Part shown: in pieces, positions 5,443 through 12,578 of the stretch
How positions within the stretch are numbered: the stretch's first letter is position 1
Layout of the letters: each line of letters opens with the position of its first letter
Source: Chlorobiota bacterium
Lineage (GTDB): Bacteria > Bacteroidota > Ignavibacteria > SZUA-365 > JAADGX01
Direction of reading: 5' to 3'
NCBI GenBank assembly: GCA_013152135.1
Contig: JAADGX010000056.1
Span: forward strand, 11,127 to 23,704
DNA length: 12,578 bases
The notes under the pieces: generated by a model
Told to the model about the DNA's origin: nothing
The model's database searches: none
Seen by the model: the letters and a program-made list of their open reading frames with translations, nothing else
Position numbers and translations under genes: made by a program

Positions 5443-7887
5443 ATGTCGTTTGATATAAAGACCGTGCGGACCGTGGTTGAATACACGGAGGCCGCGGATT
5501 CGTACGAACTCGATTTGATACCACGCACACCTTCCTACTGCGCGGGCTGCCCGCACAGGGGAACCTCTTCCGTGGTGCGGGAAATCCGGAAACACCTGGC
5601 CGACGCCGGGTACATGCAACGCCGTTACCGGCGCGGTCCGGTGGATATCCTGGCCCACGGGGGAATCGGATGCTACGCGCTGAACTACCTTCCTCCCTTT
5701 CGCGACATGCACAACGTGGCGGCTATGGGCCAGGGAGGCGCCGCGGGCGCAGGAGCGTATCCTTTTTCGAAAAACCGCCACTACGTGCTGTGCGGGGATT
5801 CCACGTTCTTCCATTCGGAAATGACCACCCTTTCCAACGCCATCAAGGACCGGCAGGACATTCTCTACATCATACTCGATAACAAGAACACCGCCATGAC
5901 CGGCCACCAGACCACACCGGGTTCGGCCAAGGACCTCATGGGAAACGCTACGATCCAGCAGGACATCGAATCCGTCGTGCGCGGAATGGACAAAAACGCC
6001 GACGTCTGGATCCGTAAGGTCAATCCTGTCGACCGCGATACGTACCTCCCGCTCCTGGAGGAAGCCATGCTCCGGAAAGGCGTGCGGGTCATCATCGCCG
6101 ACCGGGAGTGCGGGATCACGTTCCACCGGCGCAAGCGCGGCGAGCGGTTCAGGGCGGCGCTGGCCCACGGAGGGTTCTTACCCGTCGAACGGCACATAAA
6201 CATCGCCTCGGAAGTTTGTGAGAATTGCCGCGAGTGCACGGCCGCCACCGGTTGCCCGGGCCTCGCCATCGACAAAACTCCACAGGGCGAAAAGATCGGT
6301 ATCGACCGGAGCATCTGCGTTGACGACAAGTACTGTACGAAAATCAAGGTCTGTCCGTCATTCGAGCAGGTGACCATCAGGCGCACGAAAAAGCCCGCCG
6401 CCCGAACCGGAAACTGGGACCTGTGGACGAGGGACCTGCCGGAACCCGGCCATCCGCGGCTCGCGGAAAACGGAACGAAAACGTATTCGATCTTCATCGC
6501 CGGAGTGGGAGGCATGGGTCTTGGCATGGTGGCGCGCGCGTTGACACGGGCAGGGGCGCGCGAAGGGTACCAGGTGATGTTCTACCACCAGAAGGGTCTT
6601 GCACAACGAAACGGCGCGGTGTTTTCCCACGTCGTCTTTGCCGTCCCCGGCGTGCACGTTTCGCAGCGCATCCCCGACGCGGGGGCCGATCTCATTCTCG
6701 GGCTGGATTACCTTGAAACCGTCCGGGGGCTGAAGTTCTCGCGCCCTGCCTACACGACAGTGATTTGCAACACGGCGGAAACACCGACCGTAATGATGCT
6801 GACCGGGGAAAACCGGTTTCCCGCGAATTTGGACGAGCAAATCCGCTTGCACAGTAACGCCGATACATTTCTCGCGAACGATTTCTTCTTTCTCAGCGAA
6901 TACTACCTCGGGAACCGCATCTACGCGAACGTGATGATGCTGGGAGCCGCGTACCAGAAGGGCCTCCTGCCGGTGGACGGCGGAACGCTTGAATCGATCA
7001 TCGTGGAAAACGTCCGCCAGTACGACCGCGAACACAATCTTCGCGCGTTTCGCCTGGGCAGAAGAATGGTGGTCAATCCCGAGATGCTGCTCGTTGAAAC
7101 ACCGGCCATCGCACTGGACGATATCATCGCGGAGAAAACAGGTTTCCTGGAACGACGCAAAGGGCGCCGCTCCGCGGACACCTACCGCCGGCGCGTGACG
7201 GAACTCATCGACCTGATGACCGGCCTGCCGAGTTCCTTCCGGGAAGACGCACGAAGGTACTACGATCTTGTCTGTTACCAGGACGTCGAATACGCGGAAC
7301 AATACGCCAAGCGCGTGCTCGAGGTGTACTGGGTTGAGAGCAAGCGGGCGGCGGAACCGGGTGAGAGATTCGAAGCTACCGGCGCCGTGATTTGGAGCTT
7401 GTACAAGGTCATGGCCATCAAGGACGAGATATGGGTGGCGGAACTGCTTACCCGCGAAGAAAAGTACCGGCATGATCGGCAACGGTTTAACATCGACCCG
7501 GCTCGGGGAGACGAAATCTCGTACGTGCATTTCAACCGGCCGAGTTTCGACGTTTTCGGTGTGCATGTCGAGTGGAACATGAAAACGTATGACTGGATGC
7601 TGCGGGCGCTGCGCAACATGCGGTTCTTGCGCCGCTGGATGCCGGCCTGGCACCGGCGGGAACGCGAATTCCGGAACTGGTACCGCGACGAGGTCATCAA
7701 CGCCTACATCGAGGGGCGGTTCCTTTCCCGTCGCGATGCAGTTTCGGTTCTCAAGGCGCCCCAGGACTGCACCGGCTACCGGGAAATCGTTTATCACAAG
7801 TACGACCTGGCGCGGGAACTGATGTCATCCCTGCTTTCCGGGAAAAGACCTGCATCGTATAAAACAAAAGACATCGTCATGAATTAA
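5443..7887 (+). CDS. Indolepyruvate:ferredoxin oxidoreductase-like fusion lacking the N-terminal (Pyr) domain
   Basis: 814 residues. Residues 30-235 resemble the thiamine diphosphate-binding half of IorA: CAGCPHRG at 33-40, GGIGCYAL at 73-80, and GDS (118-120) leading to DNKNTAMTGHQ (146-156). Residues 259-305 carry cysteines spaced CX2CX2CX5C (259, 262, 265, 271) and CX5CX5C (292, 298, 304), the pattern I recall for fused IOR enzymes, implying Fe-S clusters. From ~348, FIAGVGGMG starts the gamma (IorB/POR) domain, to about residue 530. The end (~575-770) resembles the C-terminal domain of unknown function of the long fused IORs. The family turns aryl-2-oxoacids such as indolepyruvate into aryl-CoA with ferredoxin reduction. 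Long fused members are roughly 1,150 residues, so some 350 N-terminal residues, including the pyrimidine-binding domain, are missing. The start has a proper ribosome site. It may work with a separate partner or do something else. Cytoplasmic; 13 bases before the next gene. Confidence 0.85.
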   Translation: MSFDIKTVRTVVEYTEAADSYELDLIPRTPSYCAGCPHRGTSSVVREIRKHLADAGYMQRRYRRGPVDILAHGGIGCYALNYLPPFRDMHNVAAMGQGGAAGAGAYPFSKNRHYVLCGDSTFFHSEMTTLSNAIKDRQDILYIILDNKNTAMTGHQTTPGSAKDLMGNATIQQDIESVVRGMDKNADVWIRKVNPVDRDTYLPLLEEAMLRKGVRVIIADRECGITFHRRKRGERFRAALAHGGFLPVERHINIASEVCENCRECTAATGCPGLAIDKTPQGEKIGIDRSICVDDKYCTKIKVCPSFEQVTIRRTKKPAARTGNWDLWTRDLPEPGHPRLAENGTKTYSIFIAGVGGMGLGMVARALTRAGAREGYQVMFYHQKGLAQRNGAVFSHVVFAVPGVHVSQRIPDAGADLILGLDYLETVRGLKFSRPAYTTVICNTAETPTVMMLTGENRFPANLDEQIRLHSNADTFLANDFFFLSEYYLGNRIYANVMMLGAAYQKGLLPVDGGTLESIIVENVRQYDREHNLRAFRLGRRMVVNPEMLLVETPAIALDDIIAEKTGFLERRKGRRSADTYRRRVTELIDLMTGLPSSFREDARRYYDLVCYQDVEYAEQYAKRVLEVYWVESKRAAEPGERFEATGAVIWSLYKVMAIKDEIWVAELLTREEKYRHDRQRFNIDPARGDEISYVHFNRPSFDVFGVHVEWNMKTYDWMLRALRNMRFLRRWMPAWHRREREFRNWYRDEVINAYIEGRFLSRRDAVSVLKAPQDCTGYREIVYHKYDLARELMSSLLSGKRPASYKTKDIVMN

Positions 7888-7890
7888 TTT

Positions 7891-7895
7891 GGAGG
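7891..7895 (+). promoter_or_regulatory. Ribosome binding site of the T9SS-exported protein gene
   Basis: GGAGG lies five bases before ATG 7901. It selects that ATG over an in-frame TTG at 7889, which would add four residues and overlap this site. Confidence 0.8.
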
Positions 7896-7900
7896 GTTTA

Positions 7901-9817
7901 ATGAAAAAGTATTACCATCTCGCGTGCATCTTTTTAATCGCATTGATCCTGCTGCCGGCCTTGGGGATTGCCCAGACCTCGATCCACTATCCGGTGGAAG
8001 TGGTGCGTGCCGCGCGAAACACCGCGGACCTTGCGCGGATACCGGAGCAGATTGCGCGGGGTGATATTCCCGTCGGTGACATGATCGTCGGCTATCCGAA
8101 TCCCAACGAGGTGCGGGAGATCAACACGGACTTCACCTGGGTCGGTCGTATCATCGTGCTGAACAACGGCGTGCTGAAGTTCAACAGCATCGAAACCACG
8201 CTCGAAGGCGACATCATCGTGTTGAACAACGGGAAGGTGGAGATCAACGAGGGTTTGTTTACCATTACGCAGCACTTCCTTTACGAGCACAGCCTTATCA
8301 TGATGAACACCGCGAGCTTTCACGTGAACAACGCGGTGATGCAGTTCAGCAATTTCCCTTTCAGCATCGGCATCACGGACAGTTCCGCCCTGGTGTTCAC
8401 GGGAGCGGAGTTATCGAAGGGCGGCATTACCTTGGCCGCGATGCGTTACGCGCGGTTCCACGCGATATCCTCGAAAAACGTCGGGGAGAATCTCTTCTTC
8501 GACAATGCGCGGGGAGTATTCGAAGATTGCGAGGGCATCCTGACGTGGTTCAATATCCCCAAAGGCGCGGAGGTGGATTTTACCCTGCCCCCCCGGTCGA
8601 TTTCCGGGACGTGGATCTACCCGGACTCCGCGCGCGTCGCCACCGGTGTTCACTTACGCGTGGAATACCGCCGCTGCTACAATATCAGGACGGCCATCAT
8701 GTCCCACACCGGCAGCAAACTGCGCGTCAGCAATTCCGACATCCTGGCTTTCGGTTCTCTCATCCGGTACGACAAACCGCTGAAGTTCGAGGGGTTTGTC
8801 AACAAGGTGGATTTGCAGAATTTCCGCTTCCCTTCGCCGGAACGCGATATCGTCTTCACCAACTGCCGTGTAGGAGCGTGGAATTTCTACCCGAGCAAAC
8901 TGACGCAGTTCACGCTCTCCGGCTCCGTCTTCGGGGAACTCCTGGCCATGGGCCGCGCGCGCGCAACAGTGATGAACAGCTTCTGTGACGGAACGGGAGG
9001 ATATATCGGGTCGATGGACACGACCGAAATCACACTCGTGCTTACACAGGTAACCACCCAGGTAAATGTCCGGAATTACTCCCGCATGTTCGTGATTTTA
9101 TCCACGATCGTCAACTCCACCATCAACGTGGACGGGAACGGACTGTTGGCGTTGCTGAATTCGAACTTTTCCGCACCGCCCACCGTGGGTCCATCTTCCG
9201 CCGCCGTCGTCATGTCCATCGATGAGCCGTCCGCGGGATACACGGGCGGCATCATCCCCGTGTACGGAACAGCCCGGCTCATCCTGGGTCGGGATATTCC
9301 GGTTTTTATGCGCGTGCAGTGGCTGGACTACGGCCTGACGGCACAGCCGCAAACCTGGTACAAGATCACGCAGCCGAGCAGCTTCCCGAAATACCGCGAG
9401 AAGCTGGCGGACTGGGATGCCACCAACCTGCAACCCGGCGTGTACACGTTGCGGTTGAACATGGAATTGAGCTCGGGCGATACCATCGAAACCACGCGCC
9501 AGGTCGTCTTGCAGAACCGGCCGGTGGACGTGAAATCGGTGACAGCAGTGGCGGGGTTCGAGCTGTTCCGGAATTATCCCAACCCGGCGGAATCGATGAC
9601 GACAATCGGCTTCCGGGTGCCGGAAATTGGGGACAGAACGGTAACGCTTGACGTAGTGGATGCGTTCGGCAGGAAAGTCATGACGCTGGTACAGGATGAA
9701 ATCTCACCCGGTTACCACGAGTACCCCTTGTCAACGGCCGGGTTCTCGCGAGGGGTGTACTATTACCGGTTGCGGACGAGCGGAGGCGTCCTCACGCGTC
9801 CCTTCCTGGTCAAGTAA
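7901..9817 (+). CDS. Secreted beta-helix-like protein with T9SS type A sorting domain
   Basis: 638 residues. A signal peptide (MKKYYHLACI, then FLIALILLPALG, cleavage near IAQ) directs Sec export. Residues ~60-430 are made of short recurring beta segments with N, G and hydrophobic positions, such as IIVLNNGVLKFNS and IIVLNNGKVEINEG, which suggests a right-handed parallel beta-helix. About 430-545 look Ig-like, with WDATNLQPGVYTLRLNM. Residues 547-638 are a clear T9SS C-terminal domain: FELFRNYPNP, VVDAFGRKVMTLV, GFSRGVYYYRLRTSGG and final RPFLVK. The protein should cross the outer membrane by the type IX system and be released or surface-attached. Beta-helix proteins often bind or cut polysaccharides, but I see no catalytic motif. 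It follows the IOR-like gene by 13 bases and is probably co-transcribed, although no functional link is evident. A partial copy of its 3' end lies at 9873-9892. Confidence 0.85.
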   Translation: MKKYYHLACIFLIALILLPALGIAQTSIHYPVEVVRAARNTADLARIPEQIARGDIPVGDMIVGYPNPNEVREINTDFTWVGRIIVLNNGVLKFNSIETTLEGDIIVLNNGKVEINEGLFTITQHFLYEHSLIMMNTASFHVNNAVMQFSNFPFSIGITDSSALVFTGAELSKGGITLAAMRYARFHAISSKNVGENLFFDNARGVFEDCEGILTWFNIPKGAEVDFTLPPRSISGTWIYPDSARVATGVHLRVEYRRCYNIRTAIMSHTGSKLRVSNSDILAFGSLIRYDKPLKFEGFVNKVDLQNFRFPSPERDIVFTNCRVGAWNFYPSKLTQFTLSGSVFGELLAMGRARATVMNSFCDGTGGYIGSMDTTEITLVLTQVTTQVNVRNYSRMFVILSTIVNSTINVDGNGLLALLNSNFSAPPTVGPSSAAVVMSIDEPSAGYTGGIIPVYGTARLILGRDIPVFMRVQWLDYGLTAQPQTWYKITQPSSFPKYREKLADWDATNLQPGVYTLRLNMELSSGDTIETTRQVVLQNRPVDVKSVTAVAGFELFRNYPNPAESMTTIGFRVPEIGDRTVTLDVVDAFGRKVMTLVQDEISPGYHEYPLSTAGFSRGVYYYRLRTSGGVLTRPFLVK

Positions 9818-9892
9818 AAAGTTCTCGTACTTCGACTGCGCTCGGGGCTACGGAGAAGTCCCCGCACGATCTTTCCCGGTCAGGTAAAAAGT
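9803..9892 (+). repeat. Direct repeat pair: gene 3' end and partial copy
   Basis: Positions 9803-9822 (the last codons and stop of the T9SS protein gene) and 9873-9892 match at 18 of 20 bases. The first copy reads F-L-V-K-stop and the second F-P-V-R-stop, both followed by AAAGT. The offset is exactly 70 bases. This looks like a small duplication or the trace of an inserted ~50-base element. The intervening segment includes ACTTCGACTGCGCTC, with a matching GAAGT at 9855-9859. Confidence 0.6.
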
Positions 9893-9937
9893 CGATGGGA
9901 AAAAGAAAGAACTGAAGGAAGGGGGAGTGTAATCAGA

Positions 9938-9972
9938 AAAGGGTTGAAGGCGGTGGTCGCTTTCAACCCTTT
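9938..9972. terminator. Long hairpin between convergent genes, probable bidirectional terminator
   Basis: AAAGGGTTGAAGGCG (9938-9952), loop GTGGT, CGCTTTCAACCCTTT (9958-9972): a 15-base stem with a single G/T pair. It lies 120 bases past the T9SS gene stop and 44 bases past the stop of the opposing prenyltransferase fusion gene. On the minus strand the second arm runs into TTTTC. It probably ends both transcripts, best the leftward one. Confidence 0.8.
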
Positions 9973-10016
9973 CTCGTATTTCCGAAGATGGTTATTCTTT
10001 ACGATATCAACAGCGA

Positions 10017-11555
10017 TCAGTATCCTATCCAGAATCCGAGGATGAGGAGCAGTCCGGTCAGGAAGTGAACGCCAATGGTCGAAACATTGACCTTGAGCAG
10101 TTCGTACGGGAGCTTCTGCCGATCGGCGTTGGGCTGGTTCCAGCGTGTGAGCCATTCCCGGCCCCAGCGAATGGCGAACCACGCGAGGATGAATGGAAGC
10201 CCGGCGAACCAGACCAGGGGCGTGGACAGAGAAGGCGCGAACGCTCCCAGGAGTCCCAGGGTGAAGATGTACGCGAAAGCGAAATAGTTGAACACCATGT
10301 AGTATTTGAACGGCCGGTCGTAGCGCACCACGTTGCCGTCCAGCTCCGCCAGTCGAACGACCCACGTGTTCTTGCCCGCTTTCTTGTCGGCGGGAGCGTC
10401 CTGGAACTGGTTGATCCAGACCACGAGCATGATGAGGATGGCCACGGGGACGGAAGCCAGCAGGGGCGTTTGCCAGTGCCAGGCGATGTTCGCCGTCTGC
10501 AGGTAGGGCGCGGTCAGGACGTAATGTGTTCCCAGCACCATGACCGGCCCGAATCCCAGGGCGATGGACAGCTCGCCAAAGCCGTGGTATCCAAGGCGCA
10601 CCGGCGACATGGTGTAGAGCAAACCGAGCGCAACGCCGGCAATTCCAATCCAAAGCAAGGGACTGTCGCCGAAGGCGGAGCCGGTGAGAATGGCGTTCAG
10701 CTTCAACCCGATGGCAACGGTTGCCCCGAAGCAGATCACCGCGGCCAACAGGACTTTCCAGGGCGGTAAGAGCCCGGCCTGGATCATTCGGCTGCCACCG
10801 TTGAAGGGACTGAAGAGCTTGTTGAATTCGTCGTTACGGCTCGTGTGATCGAAGTAGTCGTTGGAGATGTTCGTGCCCGCGTGCGCCAGTAATCCGCCGA
10901 AGAGAGCGAGGAAGAAAATGGACCAGCTCCACGACGCTTCTGCGCCCATGGCAGCAAGGTCGCCGTGCGCGATCACCGCGCCGAGGAGAATGGGAACGAT
11001 GCTGGCGGTGAAAAACGGCACGCGCGCGGCGCGGAACCAGATGAGCAAGCGGTTCTTCAGCGCTCGCAGGACTTCCAGCGCTTCGTTCGGCTGGTTTTGG
11101 GGATATTCCTTCCATTCGAACTTCGTTTCCGCGTAGAAATCCACGTGCTTGATTACGGTCGGCTTGATGCGGTAATACCCGACGACGTTGTTCTTGATGA
11201 GGAACTCGTCGTCCATGAATTCCTGGAAGGCGGTCGTGGTGGCCAGCACCAGCTCGCGGGCGCGCTGTATTTCTTTTTCATCCTTTATCCTGAAGCATTC
11301 CCCCTCGATCTGAAGGCCGCGGATGCCTTCCTGTCCATTGGGCCAGATGACAACCTGGACCTTTGGGTTGTAGTGGATTTGTTCCGCCTTGCGCGTGGTA
11401 TTGAAGGTGAAGAACACGAGGTCCTCGCCGTCGCGCGCGAAAAAGACGGACGATCCGGACGGTGTGCCGTTCACGGCCGTGGACAGGAACATCCGGTCCG
11501 CCTGATCGAGTATGGAGTTGATCTTGTTGTCCAAAGTGAGAGTTGTTTCATCCAT
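10017..11555 (-). CDS. Flavin split-barrel / UbiA-type prenyltransferase fusion (MenA-like)
   Basis: 512 residues. Residues ~8-150 resemble the pyridoxamine-5'-phosphate oxidase-like split barrel: DQADRMFLSTAVNGTPSG, DLVFFTFNTTRKAEQI and NPKVQVVIW, the usual FMN- or F420-binding fold. Residues ~165-512 are an integral-membrane UbiA prenyltransferase with about eight or nine hydrophobic helices. The first Asp-rich motif is NDYFDHTSRND (232-242) and the second is DAPADKKAGKNT (386-397), both Mg/prenyl-diphosphate sites. NDYFD and the KxAGKxT segment are closest to MenA, which prenylates 1,4-dihydroxy-2-naphthoate for menaquinone. MenA alone is about 300 residues, so the N-terminal domain is an addition. 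It may reduce or oxidise the quinone precursor or product, which is inference. The start is ATG 11555, with AAAAGA nearby but no strong ribosome site. No other quinone gene is in view. Confidence 0.85.
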   Translation of the reverse strand: MDETTLTLDNKINSILDQADRMFLSTAVNGTPSGSSVFFARDGEDLVFFTFNTTRKAEQIHYNPKVQVVIWPNGQEGIRGLQIEGECFRIKDEKEIQRARELVLATTTAFQEFMDDEFLIKNNVVGYYRIKPTVIKHVDFYAETKFEWKEYPQNQPNEALEVLRALKNRLLIWFRAARVPFFTASIVPILLGAVIAHGDLAAMGAEASWSWSIFFLALFGGLLAHAGTNISNDYFDHTSRNDEFNKLFSPFNGGSRMIQAGLLPPWKVLLAAVICFGATVAIGLKLNAILTGSAFGDSPLLWIGIAGVALGLLYTMSPVRLGYHGFGELSIALGFGPVMVLGTHYVLTAPYLQTANIAWHWQTPLLASVPVAILIMLVVWINQFQDAPADKKAGKNTWVVRLAELDGNVVRYDRPFKYYMVFNYFAFAYIFTLGLLGAFAPSLSTPLVWFAGLPFILAWFAIRWGREWLTRWNQPNADRQKLPYELLKVNVSTIGVHFLTGLLLILGFWIGY

Positions 11556-11591
11556 GATTCATCTTTTCCGGTTTCTTTGAATTAATCATGT

Positions 11592-11606
11592 TGGGTCGAA
11601 GACCCA
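11592..11606 (-). repeat. Small perfect hairpin upstream of the prenyltransferase fusion
   Basis: TGGGTC, loop, GACCCA: a 6-base stem and 3-base loop (TTC on the minus strand), 36 bases upstream of ATG 11555. It probably lies in the mRNA leader. No T-run follows. Function unknown. Confidence 0.3.
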
Positions 11607-11668
11607 TAAAGCCTATAAACTAGTGCCTTTCGGTGAACGGTGCAAGGAGAAGGAAAAGGTGAGAGTAG

Positions 11669-11695
11669 CACCGGAGCCTCTCCGAGGTTTCGGTG
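11669..11695 (+). repeat. 27-base imperfect inverted repeat
   Basis: CACCGGAGCCTC and GAGGTTTCGGTG pair over 12 positions with two G/T pairs around the loop TCC. In plus-strand RNA all pairs hold; on the minus strand the two G/T pairs become A/C mismatches, so any RNA structure would favour the plus strand. A partly similar CCTCTTCGGGGTG sits at 11741-11753. It may be a dispersed intergenic element. No T-run follows. Confidence 0.35.
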
Positions 11696-11741
11696 ACGAG
11701 TATAGTACAGGGATGTACAATGAAAAAGTATCCATCAGAAC

Positions 11742-11879
11742 CTCTTCGGGGTGCACGTAGCGCTCGTTACCAACGTGTGAACATTCTCTCTTGATCGTTG
11801 GGGCTGCCTTGTCCCATGCCATTCGCCCATAGACGTCCGGATACGAGCTAAACCGGTTGCGGGCGATGATTCGCTTCAT
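11742..11879 (-). pseudogene. Remnant of a DNA cytosine-C5 methyltransferase (motif IX region)
   Basis: A minus-strand frame from ATG 11879 reads PDVYGRMAWDKAAPTIK, then EC, then GNERYVHPEE. This matches the segment around motif IX of Dcm/HhaI-type cytosine-5 methyltransferases, where DVYGRM, WD-PAPTIT, C, SNGRF-HPEQ come in this order. After HPEE the family continues with a RAIS-REAA-LQ-FP segment; here the reading changes at once to unrelated sequence and stops at about 11613. None of the catalytic motifs (PCQ loop, ENV) are present upstream, where the frame meets the ClC gene stop codon (11886-11888). So only ~45 codons of the C-terminal region survive: a dead fragment, perhaps left from a lost restriction-modification locus. 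The frame could still be translated, but no function is expected. Confidence 0.7.
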
Positions 11880-11885
11880 GTTTCT

Positions 11886-12578
11886 CTATCCCGAATTTTT
11901 CACTGTCTTCGTTCGTTCCAACAACGTCGTGTAAATCGGTTGGTTGCCGAGTTGCGCCGTGATCAACGACGCCGTGACGGTTGTGATAATCAAGGGCAAT
12001 ATCAGCTCGAAGTTCGAGGTCATTTCAACCGCAAGCACCAATCCCGTAAGCGGGGCTCTCACCGTGGACGCAAATATGCCCGCCATTCCCGCCACGGCAA
12101 AAACACCGGTGTATGAAATAAGCTCCGGAAAATAATGCTGCATGACATTCCCGAACAGCATGCCGAAAACAACCCCGAGGGCAAGCAATGGCGCGAAAAT
12201 TCCGCCCGGCACACCGGTGCCATAGCTGAAAACAGTCAGCAGCAGCCTGCCGATAAACAAAACCACCAGGAATTGCAGGGTAAAAGAATGATCGAGCACC
12301 GTTCTTATCGTGCTGTAACCTCCTCCAATCATCTTCGGATAAAATATTCCGACTATCGCGATAACCAGTCCCGCGACGATTGCGCTGAATACCATCGTGA
12401 TCTTCGATAAATCGCTGAAGAAATCCAACGATAATATCAAAAGCTTGTTGAACACGTATCCCACCAGGCTGAACAAAAAGCCGAGAAGGACGAATAACCA
12501 GATACCCGACAGGGGCGGGCTTGGGAAAACCATCATCTTAATGACGGGATCGGCGCCTACTAAAACCCTCACCACCAG
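11886..12578 (-). CDS. ClC-type chloride channel or H+/Cl- antiporter, 3' part
   Basis: Partial: 231 codons are visible and the frame stays open to the window edge, so the N-terminal half lies beyond 12578. The visible part corresponds to roughly the second half of bacterial ClC proteins. Motifs are GTGVPGGIFAPLLALG (about 119-134 of the visible part), the anion-coordinating GGIFAP loop; GMAGIFASTVRAPLTG and LAVEMT (163-185); and a C-terminal PIYTTLLERT, whose tyrosine (about 215) matches the ion-binding Tyr445 of E. coli ClcA. Several hydrophobic helices are visible. The protein ends a few residues after that tyrosine, so there is no CBS domain. It should be an inner-membrane protein. Whether it is a channel or antiporter depends on glutamates in the missing half (the GREGP-type loop and the internal gating Glu). 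A methyltransferase remnant begins 6 bases past its stop. Confidence 0.85.
   Translation of the reverse strand: MVVRVLVGADPVIKMMVFPSPPLSGIWLFVLLGFLFSLVGYVFNKLLILSLDFFSDLSKITMVFSAIVAGLVIAIVGIFYPKMIGGGYSTIRTVLDHSFTLQFLVVLFIGRLLLTVFSYGTGVPGGIFAPLLALGVVFGMLFGNVMQHYFPELISYTGVFAVAGMAGIFASTVRAPLTGLVLAVEMTSNFELILPLIITTVTASLITAQLGNQPIYTTLLERTKTVKNSG

Noticed and set aside
5419..6168. A 249-codon minus-strand open frame overlapping the start of the oxidoreductase gene
   Set aside because: Antisense to the TPP-binding domain, with no ribosome site or family resemblance.
6358..7797. A 479-codon open frame on the minus strand
   Set aside because: It lies wholly antisense to the oxidoreductase gene, whose domains and motifs are clear. 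The antisense translation has low-complexity, H/R/V-rich composition and no recognisable motif; it is a by-product of the G/C-rich codon use.
9880..10653. A 257-codon minus-strand frame overlapping the prenyltransferase fusion
   Set aside because: Same strand but different frame from the UbiA domain, rich in R, A, H and P, and running through the terminator hairpin. The UbiA frame is clearly the real one.
1..12578. CRISPR array, tRNA, rRNA, intact insertion sequence or prophage genes
   Set aside because: No regularly spaced repeats, cloverleaf-like segments, rRNA signatures, transposase motifs or phage structural genes were seen by reading; very short or degenerate examples could have been missed without a search.

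Overview
The window looks like chromosomal DNA of a bacterium from the Bacteroidota/Chlorobiota/Ignavibacteriota assemblage. The strongest pointer is the secreted protein at 7901-9817, which ends in a recognisable type IX secretion (T9SS) C-terminal sorting domain; that system is largely confined to this group. The multiheme cytochrome, outer-membrane cytochrome and ferredoxin-type oxidoreductase suggest a respiratory or electron-transferring, possibly anaerobic or sediment-type lifestyle. The phylum call is inference.

Layout. Positions 1-377 hold no intact gene: a terminator-like hairpin, a 19-base palindrome, a decayed fragment of a cytochrome gene and a strong terminator. Four genes then lie on the minus strand. 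In transcription order (right to left) they are an FN3-containing lipoprotein (5104-4175), an alpha/beta hydrolase (4093-3281), a five-heme c-type cytochrome (3157-1730) and a monoheme protein with outer-membrane beta-barrel character (1547-378). A 338-base divergent region (5105-5442) separates these from a plus-strand pair: an indolepyruvate:ferredoxin oxidoreductase-like fusion that lacks the usual N-terminal part (5443-7887), followed 13 bases later by the T9SS-exported beta-helix-like protein (7901-9817). A long hairpin (9938-9972) separates that pair from a convergent minus-strand gene, a fusion of a flavin split-barrel domain with a UbiA/MenA-type prenyltransferase (11555-10017). Further right is a remnant of a DNA cytosine-C5 methyltransferase, then the 3' part of a ClC-type chloride channel or antiporter gene that runs off the window at 12578.

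How the parts may fit. The two cytochromes make a plausible extracytoplasmic electron-transfer pair, pentaheme protein plus outer-membrane monoheme protein. The prenyltransferase fusion points to quinone (menaquinone-like) synthesis, so the window leans to respiration, but no single pathway ties all genes together. I found no CRISPR array, tRNA, rRNA, intact insertion sequence or prophage. The most notable points are the IOR-like enzyme without its pyrimidine-binding half, the split-barrel/UbiA fusion, two gene remnants (cytochrome and methyltransferase), and a partial duplication of a gene's 3' end including its stop codon.
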